A stretch of 64,000 bases of DNA, taken from the NCBI RefSeq assembly GCF_030013905.1, contig NZ_CP124862.1:5025051-5089050 (forward strand). Reading direction: 5' to 3'. A program made the translations under genes and the position numbers. Position 1 is the first letter of the stretch. Every line of letters starts with the position of its first letter. This DNA comes from Petroclostridium sp. X23. GTDB lineage: Bacteria > Bacillota > Clostridia > SK-Y3. Positions 7,703 to 17,951 of this stretch are shown piece by piece. The notes under the pieces are model-generated. The model was not told the DNA's origin. It made no database searches and worked only from the letters and a program-made list of their open reading frames with translations.

Positions 7703-8935
7703 ATGAAGAGGGTCTGGTTATTATGGATGCTGATACATATTTTATTTTGTGTTTTGGCAGGATGCACGAGAAGCGGTACCGAGACGGACAGCGTGAAAAT
7801 AGTGAAGCCGGTGGCTGTAATGGAGCTTAAGGAGGGATCTTATCCGGTCATGCTGCATTATACCGGCACAGTTGAGTCAAAAGAGGTCAAAAGATATGCT
7901 TTCAAAACAGCGGGCAGGATTGCAGAAGTATTTGTAAAAGAAGGTCAGAGCGTTAAAAAAGGTGATAAGCTGGTTTTGCTTGAACAGCAAGATTTGAAAT
8001 TCACTGTTGATGCCGCAAAAACGCAGATGGAAGCTGCAAAAGCACAGTATGAAAAAGCAGTGAATGGTGCCAGAGAAGAAGAGATTCGATTGGCGGAGTT
8101 GAATGTACATAAAGCACAGTCCAGCTATAATTTCCTACAAGATCAATATAAGAAAATAAAAGAATTATATCAAAATGGAGCAGTTTCTCAGCAAAGCCTG
8201 GAAGAATGCCAACTGCAAATGGAGCAGGCAAAGTATAGTTTAGAACAAGCGGAAAAAACGCTGGAATTGGCAAAAAACGGTGCGAGACGAGAAGAAATAG
8301 AAGCACTGCTGAAACAGGTTGAAACAGCTAAGGCGAATTTTGAAGCTAATGAAAAGTTAATGCAGGATGCGCTGATTACAGCAGATAGTGACGGTTATGT
8401 ACTCAGTGTAATCAGTAAAGAAAATGAAATAGCCGCCGCCGGCTCTCCGGTGGTCGTTGTAGGAAATAGCGAATATATAGGAAAAGTCGGCCTGATTGAA
8501 GAAGATGTTTCAAAAGTGATGATAGGGGATGAAGTAAAAATAGATGTTGACGGTAAAGAAATGAAGGGTAAAATTACGACCATTCATAAAGTGCCGGATG
8601 ATGAAACCAGAACGTATACGGCAGAGATCTCCTTTGATAATACCGCAGGAGTGAATATTGGGACAGTTATAAAAGTGGTGATGAATGCAGGGCGGCAAAC
8701 AGGGATATGGGTACCTATTCAATATATCTTGAATGATGGTGAAGATTATGTCTATGTTATAGAGAATAGCAGAGCTAAGAGAAAGAATGTGAAACTAAAC
8801 GGCATGATTGAGGAAAAGGTGTGTGCCCAAGGGCTAAGTGAAGGAGAGATGCTGATAACAGAAGGAATAAAAAGTATTAAGGACGGATATGAGGTTTCTG
8901 CAAATGGCAGCCATGCCAATTCGATAGGACAATAG
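7703..8935 (+). CDS. RND efflux periplasmic-adaptor-type lipoprotein
   Basis: This 410-residue protein is a membrane fusion (HlyD/MFP) subunit that couples an RND pump to the outside. A lipoprotein signal ending in LAGC puts the lipidated Cys near residue 21. A biotinyl-lipoyl-like half motif (GRIAEVFVKEGQSVKKGD), a long coiled coil with repeated KNGARREEIE-type segments (about residues 110-215), and beta-barrel segments follow. ATG 7703 follows AAAGGA; an upstream in-frame TTG at 7661 lies inside the promoter and is rejected. The RND permease starts 12 bases later. Confidence 0.88.
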   Translation: MKRVWLLWMLIHILFCVLAGCTRSGTETDSVKIVKPVAVMELKEGSYPVMLHYTGTVESKEVKRYAFKTAGRIAEVFVKEGQSVKKGDKLVLLEQQDLKFTVDAAKTQMEAAKAQYEKAVNGAREEEIRLAELNVHKAQSSYNFLQDQYKKIKELYQNGAVSQQSLEECQLQMEQAKYSLEQAEKTLELAKNGARREEIEALLKQVETAKANFEANEKLMQDALITADSDGYVLSVISKENEIAAAGSPVVVVGNSEYIGKVGLIEEDVSKVMIGDEVKIDVDGKEMKGKITTIHKVPDDETRTYTAEISFDNTAGVNIGTVIKVVMNAGRQTGIWVPIQYILNDGEDYVYVIENSRAKRKNVKLNGMIEEKVCAQGLSEGEMLITEGIKSIKDGYEVSANGSHANSIGQ

Positions 8936-8946
8936 GGGGTGAAACA

Positions 8947-11900
8947 ATGAAAAGCATCTTAAACGCGGTGGTCAGAGGAAGAATGATAGTGCTGTTTATT
9001 TCATTCGTTATCACAGCATTTGGAATATATAGTTATTCAGTGATTCCAAAGCAGGAAAATCCGCATATAAAAATTACAGCCGCTGTCATAACCACTATTT
9101 ATCCTGGGGCTTCTCCTGAAGATGTCGAGCAGTTGGTAACCAAAAAAATAGAGGATGCCGTTTCGGAAATATCGGAATATGATTATGTATCATCCGAATC
9201 GGGAAAAAATGTATCCGTTGTGGTGGTAGCCTATCGTGATGATGCGGACATTGATAAGGCAAACCGTGAATTGAAAGATAAGATGGACGAAATAAAGGAT
9301 GAGCTGCCCGATGATTGCTATGAGCCGGAAATAAATACGGACTTGGCAGAAGTAGCAGGGGTGCTGATCAGTTTATCCGGTGACAATTATACCTATGAGC
9401 AGCTGTCTTTCTACGCTGAAGACATCAAAGATGTGATTGGCGAAGTAGATGGGATTTATAAAACAGAATTAGTAGGTGAGGTAGATAAGCAGGTTACCGT
9501 AAAAGTGGATACCGGTCAATTGAATCAATTCGGACTTTCACTGAGTGAAGTAAGTCAAATGCTGTATTCACAAAATCTGGAGATGCCCAATGGGGCTTTA
9601 GAGAATGAGAAAGGAAAAACATATGTAACTACCGAAGCATTGTACCAATCCGTTGACGATATCAGGGATGTGATCGTAGACGTATCGGGACAAACAGGTG
9701 CACTGGTCAGGTTAAAGGATATTGCTGCGGTGGATATGGAGCTTGAGGATGATGTAAAAAAATGCAAACAGGGAGAAAAAAATGCCGTAGTGATTGCCGG
9801 ATATTTTAAAGACGGGAAAAATATCATACCTATCGGCAAAAAAGTCAGAAGAGCGCTCGAAGACGCTAAAATGAATCTGCCCCCGGATTTGAATTTAAAC
9901 GAAGTTACCTTTCAGCCCGATGATGTTGAAAAAAGTACGAGGAATTTTATATCAAATTTAATTATGGGTATGGTTTTGGTCATCGCCGTTATATTTTTAG
10001 GTATGGGTTTAAGAAATGCGCTGGTTATTTCGCTAAGTATACCCCTTACCATAGCCATCACTTTTATATTGATGAATACGACTGGTGTAAGAATTGAAAG
10101 CATGTCACTCACAGGGCTGATCATCGCATTAGGGATGCTGGTGGATAATGCGGTTGTTGTAAATGATGCAATAGAAGTCAGGATTGCGGCAGGTGAAAGT
10201 GAAACGGACGCAGCGGTCAATGCAACAAGCGCTGTAGCGGCACCGGTTTTTACATCTACACTGACAACGGTAGCGGCATTTTTTCCTTTATTGTTCATAC
10301 CCGGTGATGTAGGACAATTCATATCCAGCATGCCTAAGACAGTGATATATGCGCTGACCGCTTCATTTATCTCCGCCATATTTGCCGTTCCGGCGCTGCT
10401 TTCAATGATAAAGAAAAGAAAAGAGAAACAGCCGGGAAGGAAAGCGCACTTAACCAAAATAAAAGAAGGTTTTATGCATTTGCTAAAGTTGGCGCTGAAA
10501 AAAAGGATGGCAACCATCGGAGCCGTTGTGATTTTATTAGTATTTACTATTGGTGTAATTATTCCTCAGTTGAAGGTGGCTTTTTTTCCTAAAGCAGACA
10601 AGGATGTGATGTATATAGATACATATGTCGAAAAGGTGGGGGATCTGAAGCGTACCGAAGAAATTGCCGATCGGATAAGCCGGTTAATGCTGGAAGAACC
10701 CGAAGTATTAAGCATAACAGCAGGAGTAGGAACTTCCATGCCTAAGTTTTATCTAACGATGGATATTTTACATGACCAAGACAACCGCACAAGGGCGATT
10801 CTAAAGTCCGATTTATCAAAAACCGATCGGTTTAAAACAAAAAACGAACTTGCGGTTTATTTGCAAGAAAAGCTGAATTCGCAGATCGTCGGAGCGTCCT
10901 CTACTGTTAAAATGATGGAATTGACAGATCCTGAGAATGCGTCGGTGGGAATTAGGTTATATGGTGAGGATCTTAACCGATTAAAAGAGGTCTCGGAGCA
11001 GTTTGAAAATATGCTGAGTAATATTCCGGGAACCATCAACGTCAATAGCAATGCAAGTGAAAGCACTTATAAATATGCTGTAGAGGTTGACCGGAACAAG
11101 GCAGCTATATTGGGAATGTTGAACGTAGATATACAAAAGGAGATACAGACAGCTTTACTTGGCAATAAAGCAACAGTCTACAGAAAATCAGGCAAGGAAT
11201 ATGATATTTATGTTAAAAGCGATATTGTCAATGTACATGAATTGGAAAACCTTGCGATAAAATCAAGCATTACAGGTAAAAAAGCGCTTTTGAAACAAAT
11301 GGCCGATATTAAATTAAAGCCTGAGATTGATAATATAAAGCGGTATAAAAAAGAAAGGAGCATCGTGGTTACTTGCGATGTTAAACCCGGTTACAGTGCG
11401 GTAGATGTTGAGAATATCATAGAAAATGAAAAATTGGCAGTAGTAAATTTGGAAGGTGTCAAATTGGTTTTTGAAGGTGAAAGGGAAAATATAGGACAAA
11501 ACTTCTCTAATTTAGGTGTATTGGGTATATTCATACTATTTTTTCTTTTCATCATTTTGCTGATTGAATTCAAATCATTCATCGAACCGATGATTATTCT
11601 GGCTACCGTGCCTTTATCCCTAATCGGTTCAATGATTGGATTGTTGGTTTTCGGAAAGCCATTATCTTTTACCGCGCTTTTAGGTGTTGTCAGCCTAATG
11701 GGTATTGTGGTCAATAATGCGATTCTATTAATCGATTATATTAAAGAAGCCGAAAAAGAAGGAGTTTCTAACGAGGAGGCATGCATCAATGCGGTGAGCA
11801 TGCGCTTCAGACCCATTATGCTTACCACCGTCACCACACTGATGGGACTTGCACCGCTGGCTTTTTCAAACAGTGAATTGTTCAGTCCGATGGCTGTTGC

Positions 11901-12021
11901 ATTAATGAATGGCCTTGTGCTGTCCACAATGCTCACAATGATTGTGATACCGGTTATATATGTGTCGGTTGATAATGTGAAACAGAAAATTAGACATATT
12001 TTTTACATTTCCATAACATAA
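8947..12021 (+). CDS. RND family efflux permease
   Basis: This is a full-length 1024-residue RND permease (AcrB/MMPL-like superfamily, heavy-metal/multidrug type). It has the expected duplicated plan: TM1, a large extracytoplasmic loop with PGASPEDVEQLV, TM2-6, then a second similar half. TM4 carries GMLVDNAVVVND near residue 400, corresponding to the proton-relay region that usually has two adjacent Asp; here one Asp is followed by Asn. The C-terminal half repeats this with GIVVNNAILLID near 923. No outer-membrane factor gene is present, as expected for a Gram-positive. The substrate is unknown. Confidence 0.9.
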   Translation: MKSILNAVVRGRMIVLFISFVITAFGIYSYSVIPKQENPHIKITAAVITTIYPGASPEDVEQLVTKKIEDAVSEISEYDYVSSESGKNVSVVVVAYRDDADIDKANRELKDKMDEIKDELPDDCYEPEINTDLAEVAGVLISLSGDNYTYEQLSFYAEDIKDVIGEVDGIYKTELVGEVDKQVTVKVDTGQLNQFGLSLSEVSQMLYSQNLEMPNGALENEKGKTYVTTEALYQSVDDIRDVIVDVSGQTGALVRLKDIAAVDMELEDDVKKCKQGEKNAVVIAGYFKDGKNIIPIGKKVRRALEDAKMNLPPDLNLNEVTFQPDDVEKSTRNFISNLIMGMVLVIAVIFLGMGLRNALVISLSIPLTIAITFILMNTTGVRIESMSLTGLIIALGMLVDNAVVVNDAIEVRIAAGESETDAAVNATSAVAAPVFTSTLTTVAAFFPLLFIPGDVGQFISSMPKTVIYALTASFISAIFAVPALLSMIKKRKEKQPGRKAHLTKIKEGFMHLLKLALKKRMATIGAVVILLVFTIGVIIPQLKVAFFPKADKDVMYIDTYVEKVGDLKRTEEIADRISRLMLEEPEVLSITAGVGTSMPKFYLTMDILHDQDNRTRAILKSDLSKTDRFKTKNELAVYLQEKLNSQIVGASSTVKMMELTDPENASVGIRLYGEDLNRLKEVSEQFENMLSNIPGTINVNSNASESTYKYAVEVDRNKAAILGMLNVDIQKEIQTALLGNKATVYRKSGKEYDIYVKSDIVNVHELENLAIKSSITGKKALLKQMADIKLKPEIDNIKRYKKERSIVVTCDVKPGYSAVDVENIIENEKLAVVNLEGVKLVFEGERENIGQNFSNLGVLGIFILFFLFIILLIEFKSFIEPMIILATVPLSLIGSMIGLLVFGKPLSFTALLGVVSLMGIVVNNAILLIDYIKEAEKEGVSNEEACINAVSMRFRPIMLTTVTTLMGLAPLAFSNSELFSPMAVALMNGLVLSTMLTMIVIPVIYVSVDNVKQKIRHIFYISIT

Positions 12022-12096
12022 AAATGAACTTTTCTAACAATTACCATCTAAAATAGTAGAGATTATACTTAATTTTTAGCTAAGAGGAGGAAAACA

Positions 12097-15000
12097 ATGG
12101 TGTTACAAAAGAGAGGTCTTGGCAATTTATTGCTAACAATTTTTTTGATTCTTACTTTAACACTTACGGCCAGCATTGGTTATGCGGCGCCCATTACAGA
12201 TACGGATAATCACTGGGCTAAAGAAGTGATTTCAAAATGGACCGATAAAGGTTTAGTCAATGGCTACTCAGACGGTACATTCAAGCCAGATAAACCGATC
12301 TCACGGGCGGAATTTATGACATTTGTAAATAAGGCATTCGGTTACAAAAAAATCGCAGATATGAACTATACAGATGCACCTAAAGGTGCCTGGTATGAAG
12401 ATGTTATATCAAAAGCAAAGGCGGCAGGATATATCTCAGGTTATACTGATGGGACCATCAGACCTGATGCATCTATAACCCGCCAAGAAGCAGCGGTCGT
12501 TATTGCAAAGATTAAAGAATTAGAGAGTGACCCGGAGAGTGCTTCTGCTTTTGTTGATGCAGCCGGTATGCCTGATTGGTCAAAAGGCTTTATTGGTGCG
12601 GTAGCTAAAGCGGGTTATATGAAGGGTTATCCTGACGGTTCCTTTAAACCGGAGAAAAATGTTACCCGTGCAGAAGCCATCACAGCACTGGATATAGCTG
12701 CTTCTGTTACCAGTATTTCAAAAATAAAAGACGGCCAACTGATATTTGATAAAGCTGGCACTTATGGGCCTGAAAAAGCCGTAGAAGCAGTAGATGCTGA
12801 TGTAATCATTAAAGCCGACGGAGTAATATTACAAAATCAGCAGATACATGGGGATTTAATCATCGCTGAAGAAGTAGGTCAAGGAACAGTGACTTTGAAT
12901 AATGTAACTGTGGACGGAGATACCTATGTACGCGGCGGCGGCCCGAACAGTATTGTGATTGACGGAGGTCAATATAAGAACATCATCGTTCAAAATGTAA
13001 ATGGAAAAGTACGTGTTGTAGCTAAAGGGGTTAAAGGCCCGGATGGAAAAGATATAGACATCGTGATCGCGGAAGAAGCCGCAGGAAATGAAGTAATACT
13101 TAACGGTGAATTCAATAGCATAAATATTGAAGCAAGTAATGTTGTGGTCACGACACAGGGAGATACCAGCATTGGCACCATGACAGTGTCTAATGATGTG
13201 TCCGGTACTACGTTAAATATAAGCCAAGGTACGCAGGTACAGGATCTTGTATTGAATTCAAATGTAGACGTGAAAGGTGAGGGCCGCATACAAAATAAAA
13301 CAGAACCACCGAGTACACCTTCCGGTGGCGGCGGAGGTACAGGAGGCAGTAGTTCATCCAATAATGCGCCCGCCGCACCGCAAGATTTTTCACCGGCTAA
13401 TGATGTGGAAAATGTAGAATTATCTCCGGCATTAAGCTGGACGTGCAGCGACCCGGATGGAGATGCGCTAACCTATGATATTTATTTTGGAACGGATGAA
13501 GCATCGGTAGAAGCTTTGGATGTATCCGTTCAGAAAGCTGCCGGTCAGAGTAGTACGGCCTATGCACCGGATACACTGAGCAGTTTAACGATATATTACT
13601 GGAGAGTTGTAGCAAAAGATGGTAAGGGTGGTGAAAGCAAAAGCCCGTTGCTAAAGTTTACTACAATAAACAATGCACCTAATACTCCAGCCGAACCTTA
13701 TCCTTCAAATGAGGCAAAAATTGTGAATCTATCTCCGACATTAAGCTGGACATGCAGCGACCCGGATGGAGATGCGCTAACCTACGATATTTATTTCGCA
13801 AGTGAACCCACTCTTGTAATAAATGTGGACACACAGGAATTGATTTTAGACGTAACAGCTAAGAGAGCAGCTAACCAGACTGATAATTTCTATACTCCCG
13901 GTGATCTTCAAAGTCATGTAACATATTACTGGAAAGTAGTAGCTAGAGATAGTAACGGTGAAGAATGTGCCAGCCCGGTTTGGCAATTTACTACTACCGA
14001 TACTCCTAATGCTGGAGGAGGCAGTGGAGGCAGTAATCCGCTCCCATCCAATCATGTACCTACCGTACCGCAAGTTCTTTCACCGGTTAATGAGGTAGAA
14101 AGCGTGAGTGTATCTCCAAATTTAAGCTGGACGTGCAGCGATCCGGATGGAGATGCATTAACCTATGATGTTTATTTCGGAACCGATGAAACGCTGGTAA
14201 ATACATTGGATGTATCAGTTCAAAAGGAGGCCGGATACAATGGCACCGCGTATTTACCCGGTGAGTTAGAGGGTTTAACTACTTATTACTGGAAAGTAGT
14301 AGCTAAAGATGAGAAGGGTGGGCGCACTGACGGTCCATTATGGAAGTTTACAACCAAAGAACCGGAAGTCAGAACGAACCGCGATGGATATTTTGTGATA
14401 GAGAACGACGATCACACTAGAGTGATTGAAGGTTATGTGACGCATAACCGTGGTGGTGCGGGAATTTCCGGAGCCACTGTAACCTATCCGGTGGATATTT
14501 TCGAGACACCTGGCGATCTCTTGGTTTCAATCAATGATTTGGCGGCAGCAAGAGTCCAGAATGTATACTGGAAGAGTGTCAGTGAGTATGTATATGAAGA
14601 AGAGACTGTTTCTAATAGTGTATATGGCGGTGGAGGCAGCATTAGCGTTACTGAGGCTGTTTATGGATGGAATGGACAGAATTATATTTATGAAGTCCCT
14701 GTCAGAGATCTGTTTAATCCCTCTTGGGGAGAGACACCTCCAGGTATACAATTGGAAGGAATTACTCCAGGAGCTACAGTATCGGGGACTGTTTATTCTG
14801 ATTTGTCCTTTGAATCCGAATCAGGGATTTATGTTTATTACGTCTACCTAGGTGGCGAACAACGATTCCCTATTGAAAATTATGGTATAGGAGGATGGGG
14901 GGAGAATTCAGCAACAGTATCCATTGATACAACGTCCTATCCGAATGGCCCGACATATTTAAAAGTATTGGCTTACGATTACAACGGAAATTCGGTTTTA

Positions 15001-17646
15001 AGCGTTTTGCCGGTGATAGTAGAAAATCAGATGGATCCTGAGCAGAATGATGTTCCGAATCAAATTAAAGAACTGAATTTAATCTGTGACACATATGGTA
15101 TGAACTGGGGGTTATATGCTGTTCCGGTGGATCAAGCTAAAATCTTAGAGGATGATAGTCAAAATGCTGATATGAATGACGTTACCATCCGGAATAGATT
15201 AACTTGGACCGCTGCAACGGGAGCTGACGGATATAAGGTATACCGGAGTTTCGATGGAGTGAATTATCAGCAGATTGGTACCGTGAAAAGCACCCAATAT
15301 CAGGATGCTAGCTCAGCATTGGAAATCGGAAAATTAACTTACTACAAAGTGGTGCCTTACAACAGCCAAGGAGATAACAATGAGAACGCCTTAATCCGTT
15401 TCGGTGCGCCTTTGCCGGGATTTAACGTAGTACTTAATAGTCCCAAGCATGGAGCAACAGATGTTGAACTTTCACCTACTTTCACATGGGATATTGAAAC
15501 AATAGGCGGTAGTTTTGAAGAATACCGGGCAAAATATGATAATATACAGATATCCCAGAGTTATAACTTGCGTTTATTTGATGCAACATCCTATTTGATA
15601 TGGGAAGATGAGTCATATGAGAATAAATATGATCTGACTTTTGAGCTGGAACCGGGCGGTATTTATTCTTGGGATATCAATGAAGCTGATTGTTATGTAT
15701 CTCATGAATATACCGGTAATGGATATTCGTATTCAATCTCATATGCGGCAGATGGACAAATTGGTTCTCTAAACGGTGAAAACATGTTTGCGACAGCTGT
15801 TGAGAACCTGGGGGCGGACAATATACCTCAGATGGATTTTCTAAACATTGAGGACAGTCAATTTACCGATGGACATGTATTGGTAAAAAGCAATAATATG
15901 GCAGGCCTAGCAAAAACCCTTGATCTTTTAGGCAGTGCTACCCTCAAGCAATGGGAAAAAACCGGATGGAGTATGGTGGAAGTGCCCCAAGACGAAGATG
16001 TAAAAAGCTTTATCAAAAAACTGCTTAAGGATCCAGATGTTATAATTGCTCAGCCCGACTACTTGCTTGATGGGCCGGAGCCTGTTAGAACAAAGGATAG
16101 TCAAACATCATTAAATATGGTTGAATCAGGATCTACCGATATGATGTTGGGGTCGGAAGTTGAAGTAGAGAAGCTATGGGGGCTAAAGAATATTCATGCA
16201 GAACAAGCATGGAAGAAAACCACGGGGTCATCTGATGTAATTCTTGCGATCATAGATACCGGCGTGCAGCTAGATCATCCGGAATTTGCAGATAAGATAT
16301 TTATTGGCGCGTATGATGCTACAGGGGAAGGAATACCGGGCATAGATACTGACGGGCATGGTACCCATGTGGCAGGTATTGCCGGGGATAACGGCAGAAA
16401 TGGAAAAATTGCCGGAGTAGCATGGGATTGTCCTATTATGCCAATAAGAGTAGCGAATGAATTTGGAAAGATTTCTACTTCTTATTTGATAGAAGCAACC
16501 TCCCATGTGGCGGAATATATAGAACAATATCCTGACAAACGTATCGTTATTAATATGAGCATTGGTGGCAGGGGCTATAACTTCGCTTTTAAAGATGCCA
16601 TTGATAAGGCATTGGAAAATGGGGTAGTGTTTGTAACTTCCGCAGGCAACGATGATAAGAGAGTTCCGAGTTATCCTACCTCATATAATGGGGTGATTGC
16701 CGTAGCAGCTTCTACGCCTAAGAATACACGGACAGTTTTTTCCACTACCGGTCCATGGACCTCCGTGGCAGCACCGGGCGAAAAAATATATTCAACATTA
16801 TATGACCCATTCGATGACGAAAGAACCTATGAGTTTATGGATGGTACTTCTATGGCATCGCCTTATGTAGCAGGGGCAGCAGCACTGCTGTTATCCGAGC
16901 ATCCTGAATTAACTCCTGCTCAGGTGAAAACCCAACTGGAAAAAACCGCCCAAGGGAATGGTTTCACTGAAGAATTGGGATATGGTGTGATCGATATGGA
17001 AGCAATGCTTGGGGACATTCAGCCTGTTGATTATGGTTCTTTAAAAGTAAAAACAAATATTAAGGAGACAGAATTAGTCACTGACGTTGGCTACGGAGTT
17101 CTCAGCATATTTGACAAGGACGGGAATTTAGTAAGCTATGGTACGACAGGGGAGAACGGAGGTCATACTTTCCACTTTATTAATCCGGGAGAATATAGAG
17201 TGGTGCTGTCTTACTACAATCCATTTGAAGATAAGTACCGGCACGAAGAAAAAAATGTAACCATCTTATCCTGTCAGACAGCAGAACTTGAAATCAATTA
17301 TGAAATACCGTCTCAGGTTGAGAAACAAGATGTTTATACAGAGGATATTGAATTAGCATCAAACCAATTACCGTACTATTATGATTTTACGGTAACACAA
17401 CAAGATGAAGGTTTGTTTGAAATTGAAACCTCTTTCTTTAAACAGAACTGTGATACGCAAATGGCTTTATGGGACGAAAACGGTAATAAAATAGCATATA
17501 ACGATGATTACAATGGTGTATATTCTTTGATCCGTAAAAATCTACCGGCAGGAGATTATACCGTTGAAGTCAGCGAATTTGATGAAGATGATGATTTATA
17601 CTGTACGTTAGATATTAGGAAATTAATAGTATCTTACGAGAATTGA
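12097..17646 (+). CDS. Giant SLH-anchored subtilisin-like serine protease
   Basis: The 1849-residue secreted protein has a signal peptide (about 1-30) and three SLH repeats (about 33-205, with NGYSDGTFKP, SGYTDGTIRP, KGYPDGSFKP) for cell-wall attachment. A beta-rich region (205-400) and a Gly/Ser linker follow. Three near-identical FN3/Ig-like repeats (LSWTCSDPDGDALTYD) cover about 425-755. A further FN3-like module precedes an inhibitor-like prodomain (about 1265-1320). The S8 catalytic domain has Asp in IIDTGVQLDHP (about 1387), His in DGHGTHVAG (about 1420) and Ser in DGTSMASP (about 1585). A beta-rich tail resembles a bacterial pre-peptidase C-terminal domain. All three catalytic residues are present. 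Confidence 0.92.
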   Translation: MVLQKRGLGNLLLTIFLILTLTLTASIGYAAPITDTDNHWAKEVISKWTDKGLVNGYSDGTFKPDKPISRAEFMTFVNKAFGYKKIADMNYTDAPKGAWYEDVISKAKAAGYISGYTDGTIRPDASITRQEAAVVIAKIKELESDPESASAFVDAAGMPDWSKGFIGAVAKAGYMKGYPDGSFKPEKNVTRAEAITALDIAASVTSISKIKDGQLIFDKAGTYGPEKAVEAVDADVIIKADGVILQNQQIHGDLIIAEEVGQGTVTLNNVTVDGDTYVRGGGPNSIVIDGGQYKNIIVQNVNGKVRVVAKGVKGPDGKDIDIVIAEEAAGNEVILNGEFNSINIEASNVVVTTQGDTSIGTMTVSNDVSGTTLNISQGTQVQDLVLNSNVDVKGEGRIQNKTEPPSTPSGGGGGTGGSSSSNNAPAAPQDFSPANDVENVELSPALSWTCSDPDGDALTYDIYFGTDEASVEALDVSVQKAAGQSSTAYAPDTLSSLTIYYWRVVAKDGKGGESKSPLLKFTTINNAPNTPAEPYPSNEAKIVNLSPTLSWTCSDPDGDALTYDIYFASEPTLVINVDTQELILDVTAKRAANQTDNFYTPGDLQSHVTYYWKVVARDSNGEECASPVWQFTTTDTPNAGGGSGGSNPLPSNHVPTVPQVLSPVNEVESVSVSPNLSWTCSDPDGDALTYDVYFGTDETLVNTLDVSVQKEAGYNGTAYLPGELEGLTTYYWKVVAKDEKGGRTDGPLWKFTTKEPEVRTNRDGYFVIENDDHTRVIEGYVTHNRGGAGISGATVTYPVDIFETPGDLLVSINDLAAARVQNVYWKSVSEYVYEEETVSNSVYGGGGSISVTEAVYGWNGQNYIYEVPVRDLFNPSWGETPPGIQLEGITPGATVSGTVYSDLSFESESGIYVYYVYLGGEQRFPIENYGIGGWGENSATVSIDTTSYPNGPTYLKVLAYDYNGNSVLSVLPVIVENQMDPEQNDVPNQIKELNLICDTYGMNWGLYAVPVDQAKILEDDSQNADMNDVTIRNRLTWTAATGADGYKVYRSFDGVNYQQIGTVKSTQYQDASSALEIGKLTYYKVVPYNSQGDNNENALIRFGAPLPGFNVVLNSPKHGATDVELSPTFTWDIETIGGSFEEYRAKYDNIQISQSYNLRLFDATSYLIWEDESYENKYDLTFELEPGGIYSWDINEADCYVSHEYTGNGYSYSISYAADGQIGSLNGENMFATAVENLGADNIPQMDFLNIEDSQFTDGHVLVKSNNMAGLAKTLDLLGSATLKQWEKTGWSMVEVPQDEDVKSFIKKLLKDPDVIIAQPDYLLDGPEPVRTKDSQTSLNMVESGSTDMMLGSEVEVEKLWGLKNIHAEQAWKKTTGSSDVILAIIDTGVQLDHPEFADKIFIGAYDATGEGIPGIDTDGHGTHVAGIAGDNGRNGKIAGVAWDCPIMPIRVANEFGKISTSYLIEATSHVAEYIEQYPDKRIVINMSIGGRGYNFAFKDAIDKALENGVVFVTSAGNDDKRVPSYPTSYNGVIAVAASTPKNTRTVFSTTGPWTSVAAPGEKIYSTLYDPFDDERTYEFMDGTSMASPYVAGAAALLLSEHPELTPAQVKTQLEKTAQGNGFTEELGYGVIDMEAMLGDIQPVDYGSLKVKTNIKETELVTDVGYGVLSIFDKDGNLVSYGTTGENGGHTFHFINPGEYRVVLSYYNPFEDKYRHEEKNVTILSCQTAELEINYEIPSQVEKQDVYTEDIELASNQLPYYYDFTVTQQDEGLFEIETSFFKQNCDTQMALWDENGNKIAYNDDYNGVYSLIRKNLPAGDYTVEVSEFDEDDDLYCTLDIRKLIVSYEN
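13382..14359 (+). repeat. Three intragenic near-identical module repeats in the SLH protease
   Basis: DNA encoding LSWTCSDPDGDALTYD occurs three times (starting near 13432, 13741 and 14122) with only a few silent or conservative changes. Each copy sits in a module of about 95-120 codons. High nucleotide identity suggests recent duplication or gene conversion. Confidence 0.8.
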
Positions 17647-17709
17647 TGGAAAACAAGGTGCATCATACGACTTGACAATCTGAACGAAAGATTTAATAAT
17701 TAGAACTAT

Positions 17710-17760
17710 AAAAGAAGAGAATCTTGCGGCATATCAGTGCCTAGAGGATTCTCTTCTTTT
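17710..17760 (+). terminator. Intrinsic terminator after the SLH protease
   Basis: AAAAGAAGAGAATC (17710-17723) pairs perfectly with GATTCTCTTCTTTT (17747-17760). The stem has A-rich and T-rich ends and could work in both directions. The rest of 17647-17951 is AT-rich and shows no gene or riboswitch that I recognise. Confidence 0.8.
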
Positions 17761-17951
17761 TACTTGCGTCGATAGCATACGGTGTTGACAGCTGATATTC
17801 ATTTTAACAGATTTAACATTTACATATAGACAAACACAATAAATTAGTATATAGTATTACTAAAAAGGAACACTATTTAAGTAGTTGTAATATGTATTAA
17901 ATAGCTTTGATATTTATGTTGAATCAAGATCTGTAAAAAGGAGTCATTTTT

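Noticed and set aside
9912..10517. Long open frame on the minus strand inside the RND permease gene
   Set aside because: It is antisense to conserved RND permease sequence, has low-complexity hydrophobic translation and no start signal.
13382..14359. CRISPR-like or satellite repeats
   Set aside because: The three repeats are in frame inside the protease gene and encode FN3-like modules; spacing and length do not fit CRISPR.
17647..17951. Possible lysine riboswitch upstream of the TrmB-lysA pair
   Set aside because: Only an intrinsic terminator of the previous gene and AT-rich DNA are visible; no conserved multi-stem lysine-box layout.
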